Assembly: GCA_025352525.1 (NCBI GenBank)
Contig: JANXTG010000065.1
Coordinates: 1-35,276 of the forward strand
Direction: 5' to 3'
Source of the DNA: Ferruginibacter sp.
GTDB lineage: Bacteria > Bacteroidota > Bacteroidia > Chitinophagales > Chitinophagaceae
DNA: 35,276 nucleotides
Shown: positions 24,462 to 32,279 of the stretch, piece after piece
Layout of the letters: each line of letters starts with the position of its first letter
How positions within the stretch are numbered: the stretch's first letter is position 1
The notes under the pieces: model-generated
Told to the model about the DNA's origin: nothing
What the model saw: only the letters and a program-made list of their open reading frames with translations
Database searches by the model: none
Position numbers and translations under genes: made by a program

Positions 24462-26360
24462 ATGTCTGATATTATTGAAGTGGCTGAAAAGAAATTTAAT
24501 CTTCGTTTTGAACATTCAACAGAAAATATTGTAGAATTATTTAATAAATTATACCAAAATCATCCCGATGCACAAACCGGCTTTAAAAATCTGCTAAAGA
24601 TTATAAACAATGCTTTTGAAAAAAGAAGCGATATTTTAAAAAATAAAGACTTATCCAAACAATTAAATAAAGAAGAGTCATGGTTTTTAAACAACAACCT
24701 TTGTGGTATGAGTTTGTATATCGACAGGTTTTGTGGTACTATAAACAATCTGCAAAAAAAACTTGATTATTTTGAAACCCTTGGTATTAATTTATTGCAC
24801 ATAATGCCAGTCTTTGAAAGTCCGCAAAATGAAAGTGACGGAGGATATGCAGTATCTGACTTTAGAAAAATTGACAAAAAATACGGCACTTTAAAAAACC
24901 TTAATGCACTTGAAAAAGAGATGAAACAAAAGGGTATGTATCTAATGCTAGATATTGTTTTAAATCATACCTCGAACCAACATGCGTGGGCATTAAAAGC
25001 CAAGCAGGGCGAAAAAAAATACCAGGATTATTTTTATTTTTTTAATGATAGAACTATACCTGATGAACTTGAAAAAACGATGCCGGAAGTCTTTCCTCAA
25101 AATGCTCCCGGAAATTTTACCTATGTACAAGAATTAAACAAGTGGGTAATGACTGTTTTTCATAATTACCAGTGGGATCTTAACTATAGAAATCCGGCTG
25201 TTTTTAATGAAATGATGGATACCATTTTTTTTTATGCAAACCTCGGAGTTGATGTTTTAAGAATAGATGCACCTGCATTTATCTGGAAAAAGAATAATAC
25301 ATCAGGACAAAACTTAGAAGAAGCACATTCCATTCTACAGCTTATAAAACAATGTGTAAGTGTTGCTACACCAGGCATGGCATTATTGGCTGAGGCAATA
25401 GTAGCGCCAACAGAAATAATGAAATATTTTGGTACGGGGAAATATTTGGCACAAGAATCTGACTTTGCATATAATGCCACACAAATGGCGCTACAATGGG
25501 ATGCACTTGGCACAGCAGATATTCAGGTAATGTTAGCTGCTCAAGAACAAATATTACAAAAACCATATGGCACAACATGGATAACCTATACAAGATGTCA
25601 CGATGATATAGGTTTGGGTTACGATGACAAAATTATAGGCGATGCAGGCTTTAACCCTTATGAACACAGGCGTTTTTTAAAAGAATATTATTCAGGTTCC
25701 TATCCTAACACGCCTGCTAAAGGTGCATTGTTTTCGGTAAATGAAAAAACAGGAGATGCTAGAATAAGCGGCACCCTTGCATCGCTTTGTGGTTTGGAAA
25801 AAGCACTTGAGCACCAAAATGAAAATGAAATAAACACTGCTATTCAAAAAATAATTTTAATGCAGGCGCAGAGTTTTTTTATTGGAGGTTTGCCCATGCT
25901 TTTCTATGGGGATGAACAGGGTTATACAAATGATTATTCTTACTTAAATGACTCTGATAAAAGTTATGATAACCGTTGGATGCACCGGCCAATAATTAGA
26001 TGGCATGATGCGTATTTAGAAAAAAACAGCATACAAAATAAAATTTTTACAGCAACCCAAAAATTAATTAACCTTAGAAAAAAATTAAATGTAATAGCAG
26101 ATAAAAAAAACCTTACCTGGTTAAATATTTCCAACACAAAAATTGCAGGTTTTTTACGTGCCTGGGATAATGACAGAGTTTACTGCGTTTTTAATTTTAG
26201 CAATACTGTGACAAGTATAAGCTGGTATACTTTTAAACAAAATGACCTAGTCCCAAAACAGTTGTTTGATCATTGGCACCAAAAGTTATATTCGGTAGGG
26301 CACGATCATGAAATGCTTATTTTACAACCATATCAATTTCTAATTTTAGAACCAAAATAA
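24462..26360 (+). CDS. Amylosucrase (GH13 subfamily 4-type)
   Basis: Amylosucrase splits sucrose, moves the glucose onto an alpha-1,4-glucan and releases fructose. At 632 residues the protein matches the length of the Neisseria enzyme. It has the helical N-terminal domain (1-85) that is special to this subfamily and the (beta/alpha)8 barrel with Asp269 (VLRIDAPAFIWKK, nucleophile), Glu311 (LLAEAIVAP, acid/base) and His380-Asp381 (TRCHDDIGLGYDD). There is no signal peptide, so it acts in the cytoplasm. With the upstream symporter and fructokinase it forms a sucrose-use operon. A sucrose hydrolase or isomerase of the same subfamily cannot be excluded, since these differ by few residues. Its stop codon abuts that of the trehalase gene on the other strand. 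Confidence 0.88.
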   Translation: MSDIIEVAEKKFNLRFEHSTENIVELFNKLYQNHPDAQTGFKNLLKIINNAFEKRSDILKNKDLSKQLNKEESWFLNNNLCGMSLYIDRFCGTINNLQKKLDYFETLGINLLHIMPVFESPQNESDGGYAVSDFRKIDKKYGTLKNLNALEKEMKQKGMYLMLDIVLNHTSNQHAWALKAKQGEKKYQDYFYFFNDRTIPDELEKTMPEVFPQNAPGNFTYVQELNKWVMTVFHNYQWDLNYRNPAVFNEMMDTIFFYANLGVDVLRIDAPAFIWKKNNTSGQNLEEAHSILQLIKQCVSVATPGMALLAEAIVAPTEIMKYFGTGKYLAQESDFAYNATQMALQWDALGTADIQVMLAAQEQILQKPYGTTWITYTRCHDDIGLGYDDKIIGDAGFNPYEHRRFLKEYYSGSYPNTPAKGALFSVNEKTGDARISGTLASLCGLEKALEHQNENEINTAIQKIILMQAQSFFIGGLPMLFYGDEQGYTNDYSYLNDSDKSYDNRWMHRPIIRWHDAYLEKNSIQNKIFTATQKLINLRKKLNVIADKKNLTWLNISNTKIAGFLRAWDNDRVYCVFNFSNTVTSISWYTFKQNDLVPKQLFDHWHQKLYSVGHDHEMLILQPYQFLILEPK

Positions 26361-27986
26361 TTATTCTCTAGGTCCGTATTTTTTTATCAGTGCCAAAAGA
26401 ACGCCATTGGTCCAGCCAAATCCATCCTGTCCTGCGTATTCTCCGCCACCGGCTTCCAAATGAGTATCTGTTACATTATATTTTTCCATCAATTTGCCCG
26501 TTCTTAAATATACTTCGGTATTCAATTTTATCCAACGGGTTGCAATGTCTTTTGCCAATTGTTTTTGGTTACAGTTTTCCAAAGCTTTTACAGCCATCCA
26601 CTGCTGTGGTGCCCATCCATTAGGTGCATCCCATTGTTGGCCGGTTAAATTTGGGGTAGATAAAAGACCTCCGTCTTTTAATAAATATTTTTCGATAAAG
26701 GCTTTGGCCAAATTACCTTTTTTTAAAATATCTTGAGAGGAATTGCTAAAAAAACAAAGCGGATATAATGCCGCTGCAGTTGCAATATTAGTAGTCGTTT
26801 TTTCTTTAAAATTATAATCGCTGTAAAAATTTAAATCTTTGCTCGTAAAATATTTTTCAATGGCTAAATACCGTTTATTTGAAGCCGTGGTCATTTGCCT
26901 GCTTTGACTTTCCTGCTTTGTTATTTTATAGGCTTTGGCAAGTAAAGTTTCAATTTTATACATTAACGCATTTAAATCTACTGGCGCAATATCCAAAATC
27001 TGGATGGTAGATATTTTATCGGGTTCTTTAAACCACCGGCTGCTAAAATCCCAGCCACTGCAGGCACCTGCCCGAAGATTTTTGTAAATGTTTTTTTCCT
27101 GTTCTGTCTTAAAATTATTCATGGCAGCTTGGCTTGCAAAACGCATTGTCATCATTTTTTTTGTAACAGCATCTTCTGCAACTTTTACATCTTCTGTATA
27201 TCCTTCCTGCCTTGGTATTTCTAAATCATCCCAATACCTGTTTAAAATTGTTCCGTCATTTAATTTAATAATGCTTTTGAAAGAAGTCTCATTTTTTAAT
27301 GTTGATGCTCCCTGCATCCAATAATTATATTCCTTTTGCATTTGAGGTAAATATTTTTTGTAAACTTTATCTCCTTTAATGCCTGCAAGCAATTCAACCA
27401 TCAAACAAAAAAATGGCGGCTGGCTTCTGCTTAAATAATACGAACGGTTGCCGTTAGGTATATGCCCGTAAGTATTTATGAGGAAGGAAAAATTATCGAT
27501 CATATTTTCTATTAAAACTATTTCGCCGCTTTCTTTTAAACCGAGCATGGTAAAATAACTATCCCAGTAATAAATTTCTCTAAAACGGCCCCCCGGAACA
27601 ATGTAAGGATATGGTAGCGGTAACAGAGACGAGCCAACGACTATTTTGTCAGCCTCTCTTTTTAAAATGCCCCACAAATTACTAATGTGTTTAGCTACAT
27701 CCTTTTCATGCTCTTGTTGGTTTACAGGCGGTGCGGAGGGAAGATTAAAATTATCTTCAACAAATTTTTTGAGATTAAAATTTGCATTTTTTGCTAATCC
27801 ATAATCGTACATTATATCTGCCGGTTTGCGCTTTGGCGCACAGTCAACAAAAGTTTTATTATCAGAAAAAACTTTTGAAGTCTGTATATCTGTAAATAAC
27901 TGGCCATAAATTTTATCAGGCGTTTTTTGGGCAATGACCATCTTTGACAAAATTATAAAGACAAGAAGCGTTACAAGGTTTTTCAT
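26361..27986 (-). CDS. treA: Alpha,alpha-trehalase, periplasmic (GH37)
   Basis: The enzyme hydrolyses trehalose to two glucose. A cleavable signal peptide (VTLLVFIILSKMVIAQ) ends near residue 20. Both GH37 signatures are present: PGGRFREIYYWDSYF (131-145) and QWDAPNGWAPQQW (451-463). The acid Asp313 is in SGWDFSSRW and the base Glu516 in GGGEYAGQDGFGW, as in E. coli TreA. At 541 residues it is full length. It is the last gene of the minus-strand hydrolase group, separated from the GH32 gene by 383 bases that hold palindromes, and may have its own promoter there. It converges with amylosucrase with no base between the two stops. The symbol is assigned by homology. Confidence 0.95.
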   Translation of the reverse strand: MKNLVTLLVFIILSKMVIAQKTPDKIYGQLFTDIQTSKVFSDNKTFVDCAPKRKPADIMYDYGLAKNANFNLKKFVEDNFNLPSAPPVNQQEHEKDVAKHISNLWGILKREADKIVVGSSLLPLPYPYIVPGGRFREIYYWDSYFTMLGLKESGEIVLIENMIDNFSFLINTYGHIPNGNRSYYLSRSQPPFFCLMVELLAGIKGDKVYKKYLPQMQKEYNYWMQGASTLKNETSFKSIIKLNDGTILNRYWDDLEIPRQEGYTEDVKVAEDAVTKKMMTMRFASQAAMNNFKTEQEKNIYKNLRAGACSGWDFSSRWFKEPDKISTIQILDIAPVDLNALMYKIETLLAKAYKITKQESQSRQMTTASNKRYLAIEKYFTSKDLNFYSDYNFKEKTTTNIATAAALYPLCFFSNSSQDILKKGNLAKAFIEKYLLKDGGLLSTPNLTGQQWDAPNGWAPQQWMAVKALENCNQKQLAKDIATRWIKLNTEVYLRTGKLMEKYNVTDTHLEAGGGEYAGQDGFGWTNGVLLALIKKYGPRE

Positions 27987-28369
27987 TATTAAACTTTTAA
28001 TTTGAGACTGTTTTTTTAATTACCAATAGGTAATTAATTTATTAGAATGCCAAAATAGTTTGGATAAATTAATTTATTTAAAGGAAGGTATGAACTATTT
28101 TTTCATAAGCCTGCTGAATGAATAAATTCTGCTTAATAAAATTATTGTGGACTCACAAACAGAAAATTTAAATTCATATTTTTTAAGTAAATACTGTTGT
28201 TCTTTTTTAAAATTGTACTTACATACTTAACCCATTAATGACGGGCGGGTAGTGATGATGAGCTGGTAAAATGCTGCTTCCTACAATAGAAAATTATAAG
28301 TTTTACCTGTATTAATTTTTTACCAAACTTCGTAGGTTAATGCACAAACTTTAATATTTTTTCTGGATA
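27987..28369. other. 383-base gap between trehalase and GH32 genes
   Basis: No reading frame or RNA gene is recognised. The side next to the trehalase start (28016-28077) carries three palindromes, described separately. The side next to the GH32 stop shows only AT-rich sequence and a short inverted repeat TCTGGA/TCCAGA spanning the stop codon (28362-28380), with no U-run to make it a terminator for the minus strand. Confidence 0.6.
28016..28077 (-). promoter_or_regulatory. Cluster of three palindromes upstream of trehalase, candidate operators
   Basis: TTAATTACC (28016-28024) and GGTAATTAA (28029-28037) form a 9-bp inverted repeat with a 4-base centre. CCAAA/TTTGG (28050-28054, 28059-28063) follows, and ATAAATTAATTTAT (28064-28077) is a perfect palindrome. 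They lie 30-91 bases before the trehalase start codon. None is followed by a U-run, so regulator binding is a better guess than termination. No regulator gene is in the sugar locus. Confidence 0.4.
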
Positions 28370-29863
28370 TTATTTCCAGATATTTTTCATTTCCCAAAAT
28401 TTAATATTGCTAAAAAATGTTTTATTATTACTTACAATCTCAATTGCTAGATTATTCTTTTTAGGAAAGAGTTGAAACGTAAAAACAGCTTCGCCATTGT
28501 TTACAAATATTTCTGCTATACTGTTATCAAAATAAATTTGGAGGTCAATTTTATTATCAACTAAAGCAATTTTCTTTTCATAAATATTCATTTTTTTAAA
28601 TTGTTCACTAAAATCGTCGCTGCCGGTTTTGCTTCTGTCTGCAGAAAGGATTTGTGTTTCATTATTGTAAGCAATTTCAAAATAAGTATTATCGTTTACT
28701 GCAATTCTTACTGCACTTACAGTATTTTTTTCTAAGGGTGTAATTGATAATTGCAGCTCAAATTGTGTACTTTTTGCAGGAAATATTTTTTTGCTGTTCG
28801 TTAAACTTGCATCGGGTATTGTTACCAATTTTTTTCTTAAACTGTTTATTGCCGGATCTGTTTTTTGAATTAACACCCAATTCTCATTTACTTTTTTTAC
28901 ACTTAAAGTTCGGGGTAAACTCATGGCACCTTTCCACGGTATAGTTGGAATATTGTTTGCGTAATTCCAATTATTAATCCAACCGATAGCCGTAGGTAAA
29001 TGCTGTTTAGGTAATTGATTGTAACTTATGGCAGCGTAATAGTCTGGCCCATAATCAGGCCTGTAAATGTCAGTTGTAGAATTTTCATTTGTAAATGTTT
29101 GACCATCAAACTCACCTACAAAATATTGCATAGTGGCATTTTGCGACATTTGAAGTAACCATTTCTTTTTGTTTGTATTTCCTTCTATTGGTACCTGCAC
29201 CAAATCGGGACATTCCCAAACGCCTGAAGTATCTCCAACAGGACCAAAATCACTTAAATGTTTCCATTCTTTTAAATTGTAAGAAGCATAGAACTGTACC
29301 TTATGTTCTGCCGATAACATTAATAACATCACCCAATATTTTTTACTGTTATCCCAAAATACCTTTGGGTCTCTAAAATCTTTTTTCTGTATATCTAAAA
29401 CTGGGTTGTTAGAATATTTTGTCCATGTCACACCATCATCCAAACTATATGCAATGTTTTGAGATTGGTTTACGTTTTCAATATGTCCGGTATAAATAGC
29501 AACCATAGGTATTTTACCATTTTTGGCAAAACCGCTTGTGTTATTTTCATCAACCACACAGGTTCCGGAAAAAATCATTATTCCATTTTCTTCTTTTATT
29601 GCAATTGGCAAGTTTTTCCAATGTATTAAGTCTTTAGAAGTGGCATGAGCCCACGTCATATGGCCCCACACATTTTCAAAAGGATTGTGCTGATAAAATA
29701 GATGATAAAGTCCATTATTATAAACCAAACCGTTGGGATCATTACACCAGTTTTTTTCCGGAGAAAAATGAAACTGTGGTCTAAATTGTTCTGTATATGA
29801 AGTTGATTGTGCTATGGTAAAAGATTTTATAAAAAGTAACAGTACAAAAATAATTGATTTCAT
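28370..29863 (-). CDS. GH32 fructosidase (levanase/invertase type), exported
   Basis: GH32 enzymes release fructose from sucrose, inulin or levan. A signal peptide (MKSIIFVLLLFIKSFTIAQS) precedes the five-bladed propeller. The nucleophile motif reads WCNDPNG (39-45, Asp42), the transition-state motif FRDPKVF (Arg164-Asp165) and the acid/base motif WECPDL (Glu217). A C-terminal beta-sandwich (about 350-497) is complete. The usual residue before NDPNG is Met, Leu or Ile; here it is Cys40. I chose ATG at 29863 over 29887 because it begins exactly at the signal peptide. It acts in the periplasm or at the surface, so free glucose and fructose would be made outside. Exo-action on sucrose or fructan is likely; the exact substrate cannot be told. 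A -7-like box lies at 29916-29923. Confidence 0.92.
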   Translation of the reverse strand: MKSIIFVLLLFIKSFTIAQSTSYTEQFRPQFHFSPEKNWCNDPNGLVYNNGLYHLFYQHNPFENVWGHMTWAHATSKDLIHWKNLPIAIKEENGIMIFSGTCVVDENNTSGFAKNGKIPMVAIYTGHIENVNQSQNIAYSLDDGVTWTKYSNNPVLDIQKKDFRDPKVFWDNSKKYWVMLLMLSAEHKVQFYASYNLKEWKHLSDFGPVGDTSGVWECPDLVQVPIEGNTNKKKWLLQMSQNATMQYFVGEFDGQTFTNENSTTDIYRPDYGPDYYAAISYNQLPKQHLPTAIGWINNWNYANNIPTIPWKGAMSLPRTLSVKKVNENWVLIQKTDPAINSLRKKLVTIPDASLTNSKKIFPAKSTQFELQLSITPLEKNTVSAVRIAVNDNTYFEIAYNNETQILSADRSKTGSDDFSEQFKKMNIYEKKIALVDNKIDLQIYFDNSIAEIFVNNGEAVFTFQLFPKKNNLAIEIVSNNKTFFSNIKFWEMKNIWK

Positions 29864-29915
29864 AAAGTGTTCATATTTAGAAATCATGAATTAATTTCTA
29901 CGTAAGTAAAAAGAG

Positions 29916-29923
29916 CAAAATTA
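29916..29923 (-). promoter_or_regulatory. Candidate -7 box ahead of the GH32 gene
   Basis: Read on the minus strand the bases are TAATTTTG, a full match to TAnnTTTG. The transcript would start about 45 bases before the chosen GH32 start. No clear -33 element is seen, so this internal promoter is tentative. Confidence 0.35.
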
Positions 29924-30024
29924 ATCCTAAATAAAATGGACTAAAACTAACAGAGATTAATAAAAAATTCTTTTTTATGATAATAATTTTATGCCTAGTT
30001 AAAATATTTTTTTTTATTTAATAC

Positions 30025-32253
30025 TTAGTTTAAAATAAAATCTGCCTTTTTTGTATCCCGTGAATTTGGACCTACAAATACACTGAATTTGCCACTTTCT
30101 ATTATACTGTTTCCATCAGCGTCATAAAAAGATAAATCGTCTTTTGTTAATGAAAAACTTACCTCTTTTGTTTCTCCCGCTTTAATCATAATCTTCTTAA
30201 AAGCTTTTAATTCTTTAACAGGTCTTATGACAGATGCAGCATAATCTCTAATATACAATTGAACTGTTTCTTCCCCATCCATTAAGCCGGTATTCTTTAC
30301 ATTAATAGTTACTTTTAGTGTAGCTGATTTTGTGATAGTTGAAGAAGAAAGTTTTACCTCACTGTAATCATAAGAAGTATAACTTAACCCATAACCAAAA
30401 GGATAAAGCGGTTCGTTGGGAATATCTCTGTAACGACTGTACCAATTGCCCAGTCCGTCTGTAGTGGTTGGTCGCCCGGTATTAAAATGATTGTAATAAA
30501 TAGGTATCTGTCCGATGGCGTACGGGAATGTCATTACAGTTTTTGCCGAAGGGTTGTAATCTCCTACAAGCATGGATGCAACTGCGTTTCCATGTTCAGT
30601 ACCTAAAATCCATCCCTGTACTAAAGCATCTACAAGCGGCTCTGCTAGCGTAAGGATTAAAGGTCTTGCGCTGGAAACTAGTGCAACAACAGGTTTTCCG
30701 GTTTTTTGTAATGCTTTCAATAATGCTATTTGTCCATCACTTATTTGTGGGTATGCCAACGAACGATCTTCGCCGGCCATTTTTCCACTGATGCCTATAT
30801 TTACTACAACCACATCAGCCGCAGTTGCATTTTGTATTGCTTCGTTTATCAGCGTTTCACTGCTGCTGTTATCGCCATTATACCCATTGCAAAAGCTGAT
30901 ATTGCTTATTTTAGATTTTAGCCCTTCATAAACTGTAACAGCATCGTTACTGTTTCCCTGACCAATCCAAAAATCAAACAAATCGGGTTTGCTGTTCGCA
31001 TAAAAACCAATAAGTGCTACTTTTTTATTTTTATCCAGCGGTAAAATATTGTTATTGTTTTTTAAAAGTACAATTGATTTTTCTGCGGCGGTTTTTGCAA
31101 TTGCCCTGTTTTCTGCCGTAAACATTACAGCTTTTTCGTTGGCTTCATTGCAAAATTTAAAAGGATCATCAAACAAACCAAGTCTAAATTTTTGGTACAA
31201 AATTTTTCCTGCAGCCTCATCCAATTGTTGTGTAGTTATTTTTTTTTCTTTCAGTAATTCCGGTAAATATTTTTGCGAAATTTTGCTTTCCATATCCATC
31301 ATACTTCCTGCCTGTAAAGATTTTAGAGCAGCATCTTTTTCATCTTCAGCATATCCATGATTTATTTCTTCACCAAAAGAAGCCCAGTCGCTCACAACAA
31401 ACCCTTTAAAGCCCCATTTGTTTTTCAATACATCTGTCACCAGGTATTTGTTTGCACTTGCCGGCACACCATCCACTACACTAAATGCGTTCATAACTGT
31501 TGCTGCGCCTGCATTTACGGCTGCTTTATACGGTGGCAAATATTTATTCCAAAGCATTACCCTACTTACATCTACCTGGTTATACTCTCTGCCGGCTTCT
31601 ACCAAACCATAAGCAGCAAAATGTTTTACGCAGGCTAATACATGTTTGTTATCATTTAAGTTTCCTTGAAATCCTTTTACTCTGGCAGCAGAAACCAACC
31701 CTGCATAATAAGGATCTTCGCCTGCACCTTCCATTACTCTGCCCCAACGTGGGTCGTTGCTAACATCGCACATTGGTGCAAAGGTCCAGTGCACGCCGGC
31801 TGCAGATGCTTCTTTTGCAGCAATAGAGGAGTTTTTTTCAATAGCCTCTAAGTCCCAGCTACAGGCTTCCGCAAGTGGAATAGGAAAAATTGTTTTATAA
31901 CCGTGTATTACATCGTAACCAAAAATTAGTGGAATATGAAGTCGACTTTTTACAGCCTCTGTCTGTATTGCTCTGGTATCAGCCACGCCAACCACATTTA
32001 ATAAGGAGCCAACGGCACCGCTTTGTACCATTTTTATTTTTTCATTTTGCCCTACATTATTTACTGCAGGGCCGGTAAATGCACCGCCATTTAATTGATT
32101 TAATTGCCCTGCTTTTTCTTCTACAGTCATTCTGCCAAGCAAATCTGCAACACGTTTTTCAATGGTTAATGCAGGGTTTTGGTAAGGAAATTTTGTTTGT
32201 GCAAAACTGTTAACTGTAATGCTGCATAATGCTATTCCAAAAATAAATTTCAT
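30025..32253 (-). CDS. Beta-glucosidase, GH3 (BglX-like), exported
   Basis: A signal peptide (FIFGIALCSITVNSFAQ) leads into a full three-part GH3 enzyme. The barrel domain holds KHFAAYG (Lys210-His211) and the nucleophile Asp289 in GFVVSDWAS. The alpha/beta sandwich is at about 390-590, with VVVNIGISGKMAGEDRSL. A fibronectin type III-like domain follows (about 640-742; GEETVQLYIRDYAASVIRPVKE). It hydrolyses beta-linked glucosides such as cello-, gentio- or laminari-oligosaccharides or plant glycosides in the periplasm. It lies 26 bases after the GH13 gene and 161 before GH32, so it is probably in one transcript with the former. BglX is a close match in layout, but exact linkage preference is unknown. 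Confidence 0.93.
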   Translation of the reverse strand: MKFIFGIALCSITVNSFAQTKFPYQNPALTIEKRVADLLGRMTVEEKAGQLNQLNGGAFTGPAVNNVGQNEKIKMVQSGAVGSLLNVVGVADTRAIQTEAVKSRLHIPLIFGYDVIHGYKTIFPIPLAEACSWDLEAIEKNSSIAAKEASAAGVHWTFAPMCDVSNDPRWGRVMEGAGEDPYYAGLVSAARVKGFQGNLNDNKHVLACVKHFAAYGLVEAGREYNQVDVSRVMLWNKYLPPYKAAVNAGAATVMNAFSVVDGVPASANKYLVTDVLKNKWGFKGFVVSDWASFGEEINHGYAEDEKDAALKSLQAGSMMDMESKISQKYLPELLKEKKITTQQLDEAAGKILYQKFRLGLFDDPFKFCNEANEKAVMFTAENRAIAKTAAEKSIVLLKNNNNILPLDKNKKVALIGFYANSKPDLFDFWIGQGNSNDAVTVYEGLKSKISNISFCNGYNGDNSSSETLINEAIQNATAADVVVVNIGISGKMAGEDRSLAYPQISDGQIALLKALQKTGKPVVALVSSARPLILTLAEPLVDALVQGWILGTEHGNAVASMLVGDYNPSAKTVMTFPYAIGQIPIYYNHFNTGRPTTTDGLGNWYSRYRDIPNEPLYPFGYGLSYTSYDYSEVKLSSSTITKSATLKVTINVKNTGLMDGEETVQLYIRDYAASVIRPVKELKAFKKIMIKAGETKEVSFSLTKDDLSFYDADGNSIIESGKFSVFVGPNSRDTKKADFILN

Positions 32254-32279
32254 AAATAGATGTTTAAAAACGTTTAAGA

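Noticed and set aside
29951-29969. ATAAAAAA/TTTTTTAT hairpin between the GH3 and GH32 genes as a terminator
   Set aside because: The stem is all A/T, expected by chance in such AT-rich DNA, and would be unstable.
30572-30931. Antisense frame of 119 codons inside the GH3 gene
   Set aside because: The GH3 frame is fully conserved through this region, and the antisense translation shows no family features.
32268-32275. AAACGTTT palindrome just upstream of the GH3 gene as a LacI-type operator
   Set aside because: The core is only 8 bp with non-matching flanks, and the same 8-mer also occurs near 17066-17073 away from sugar genes.
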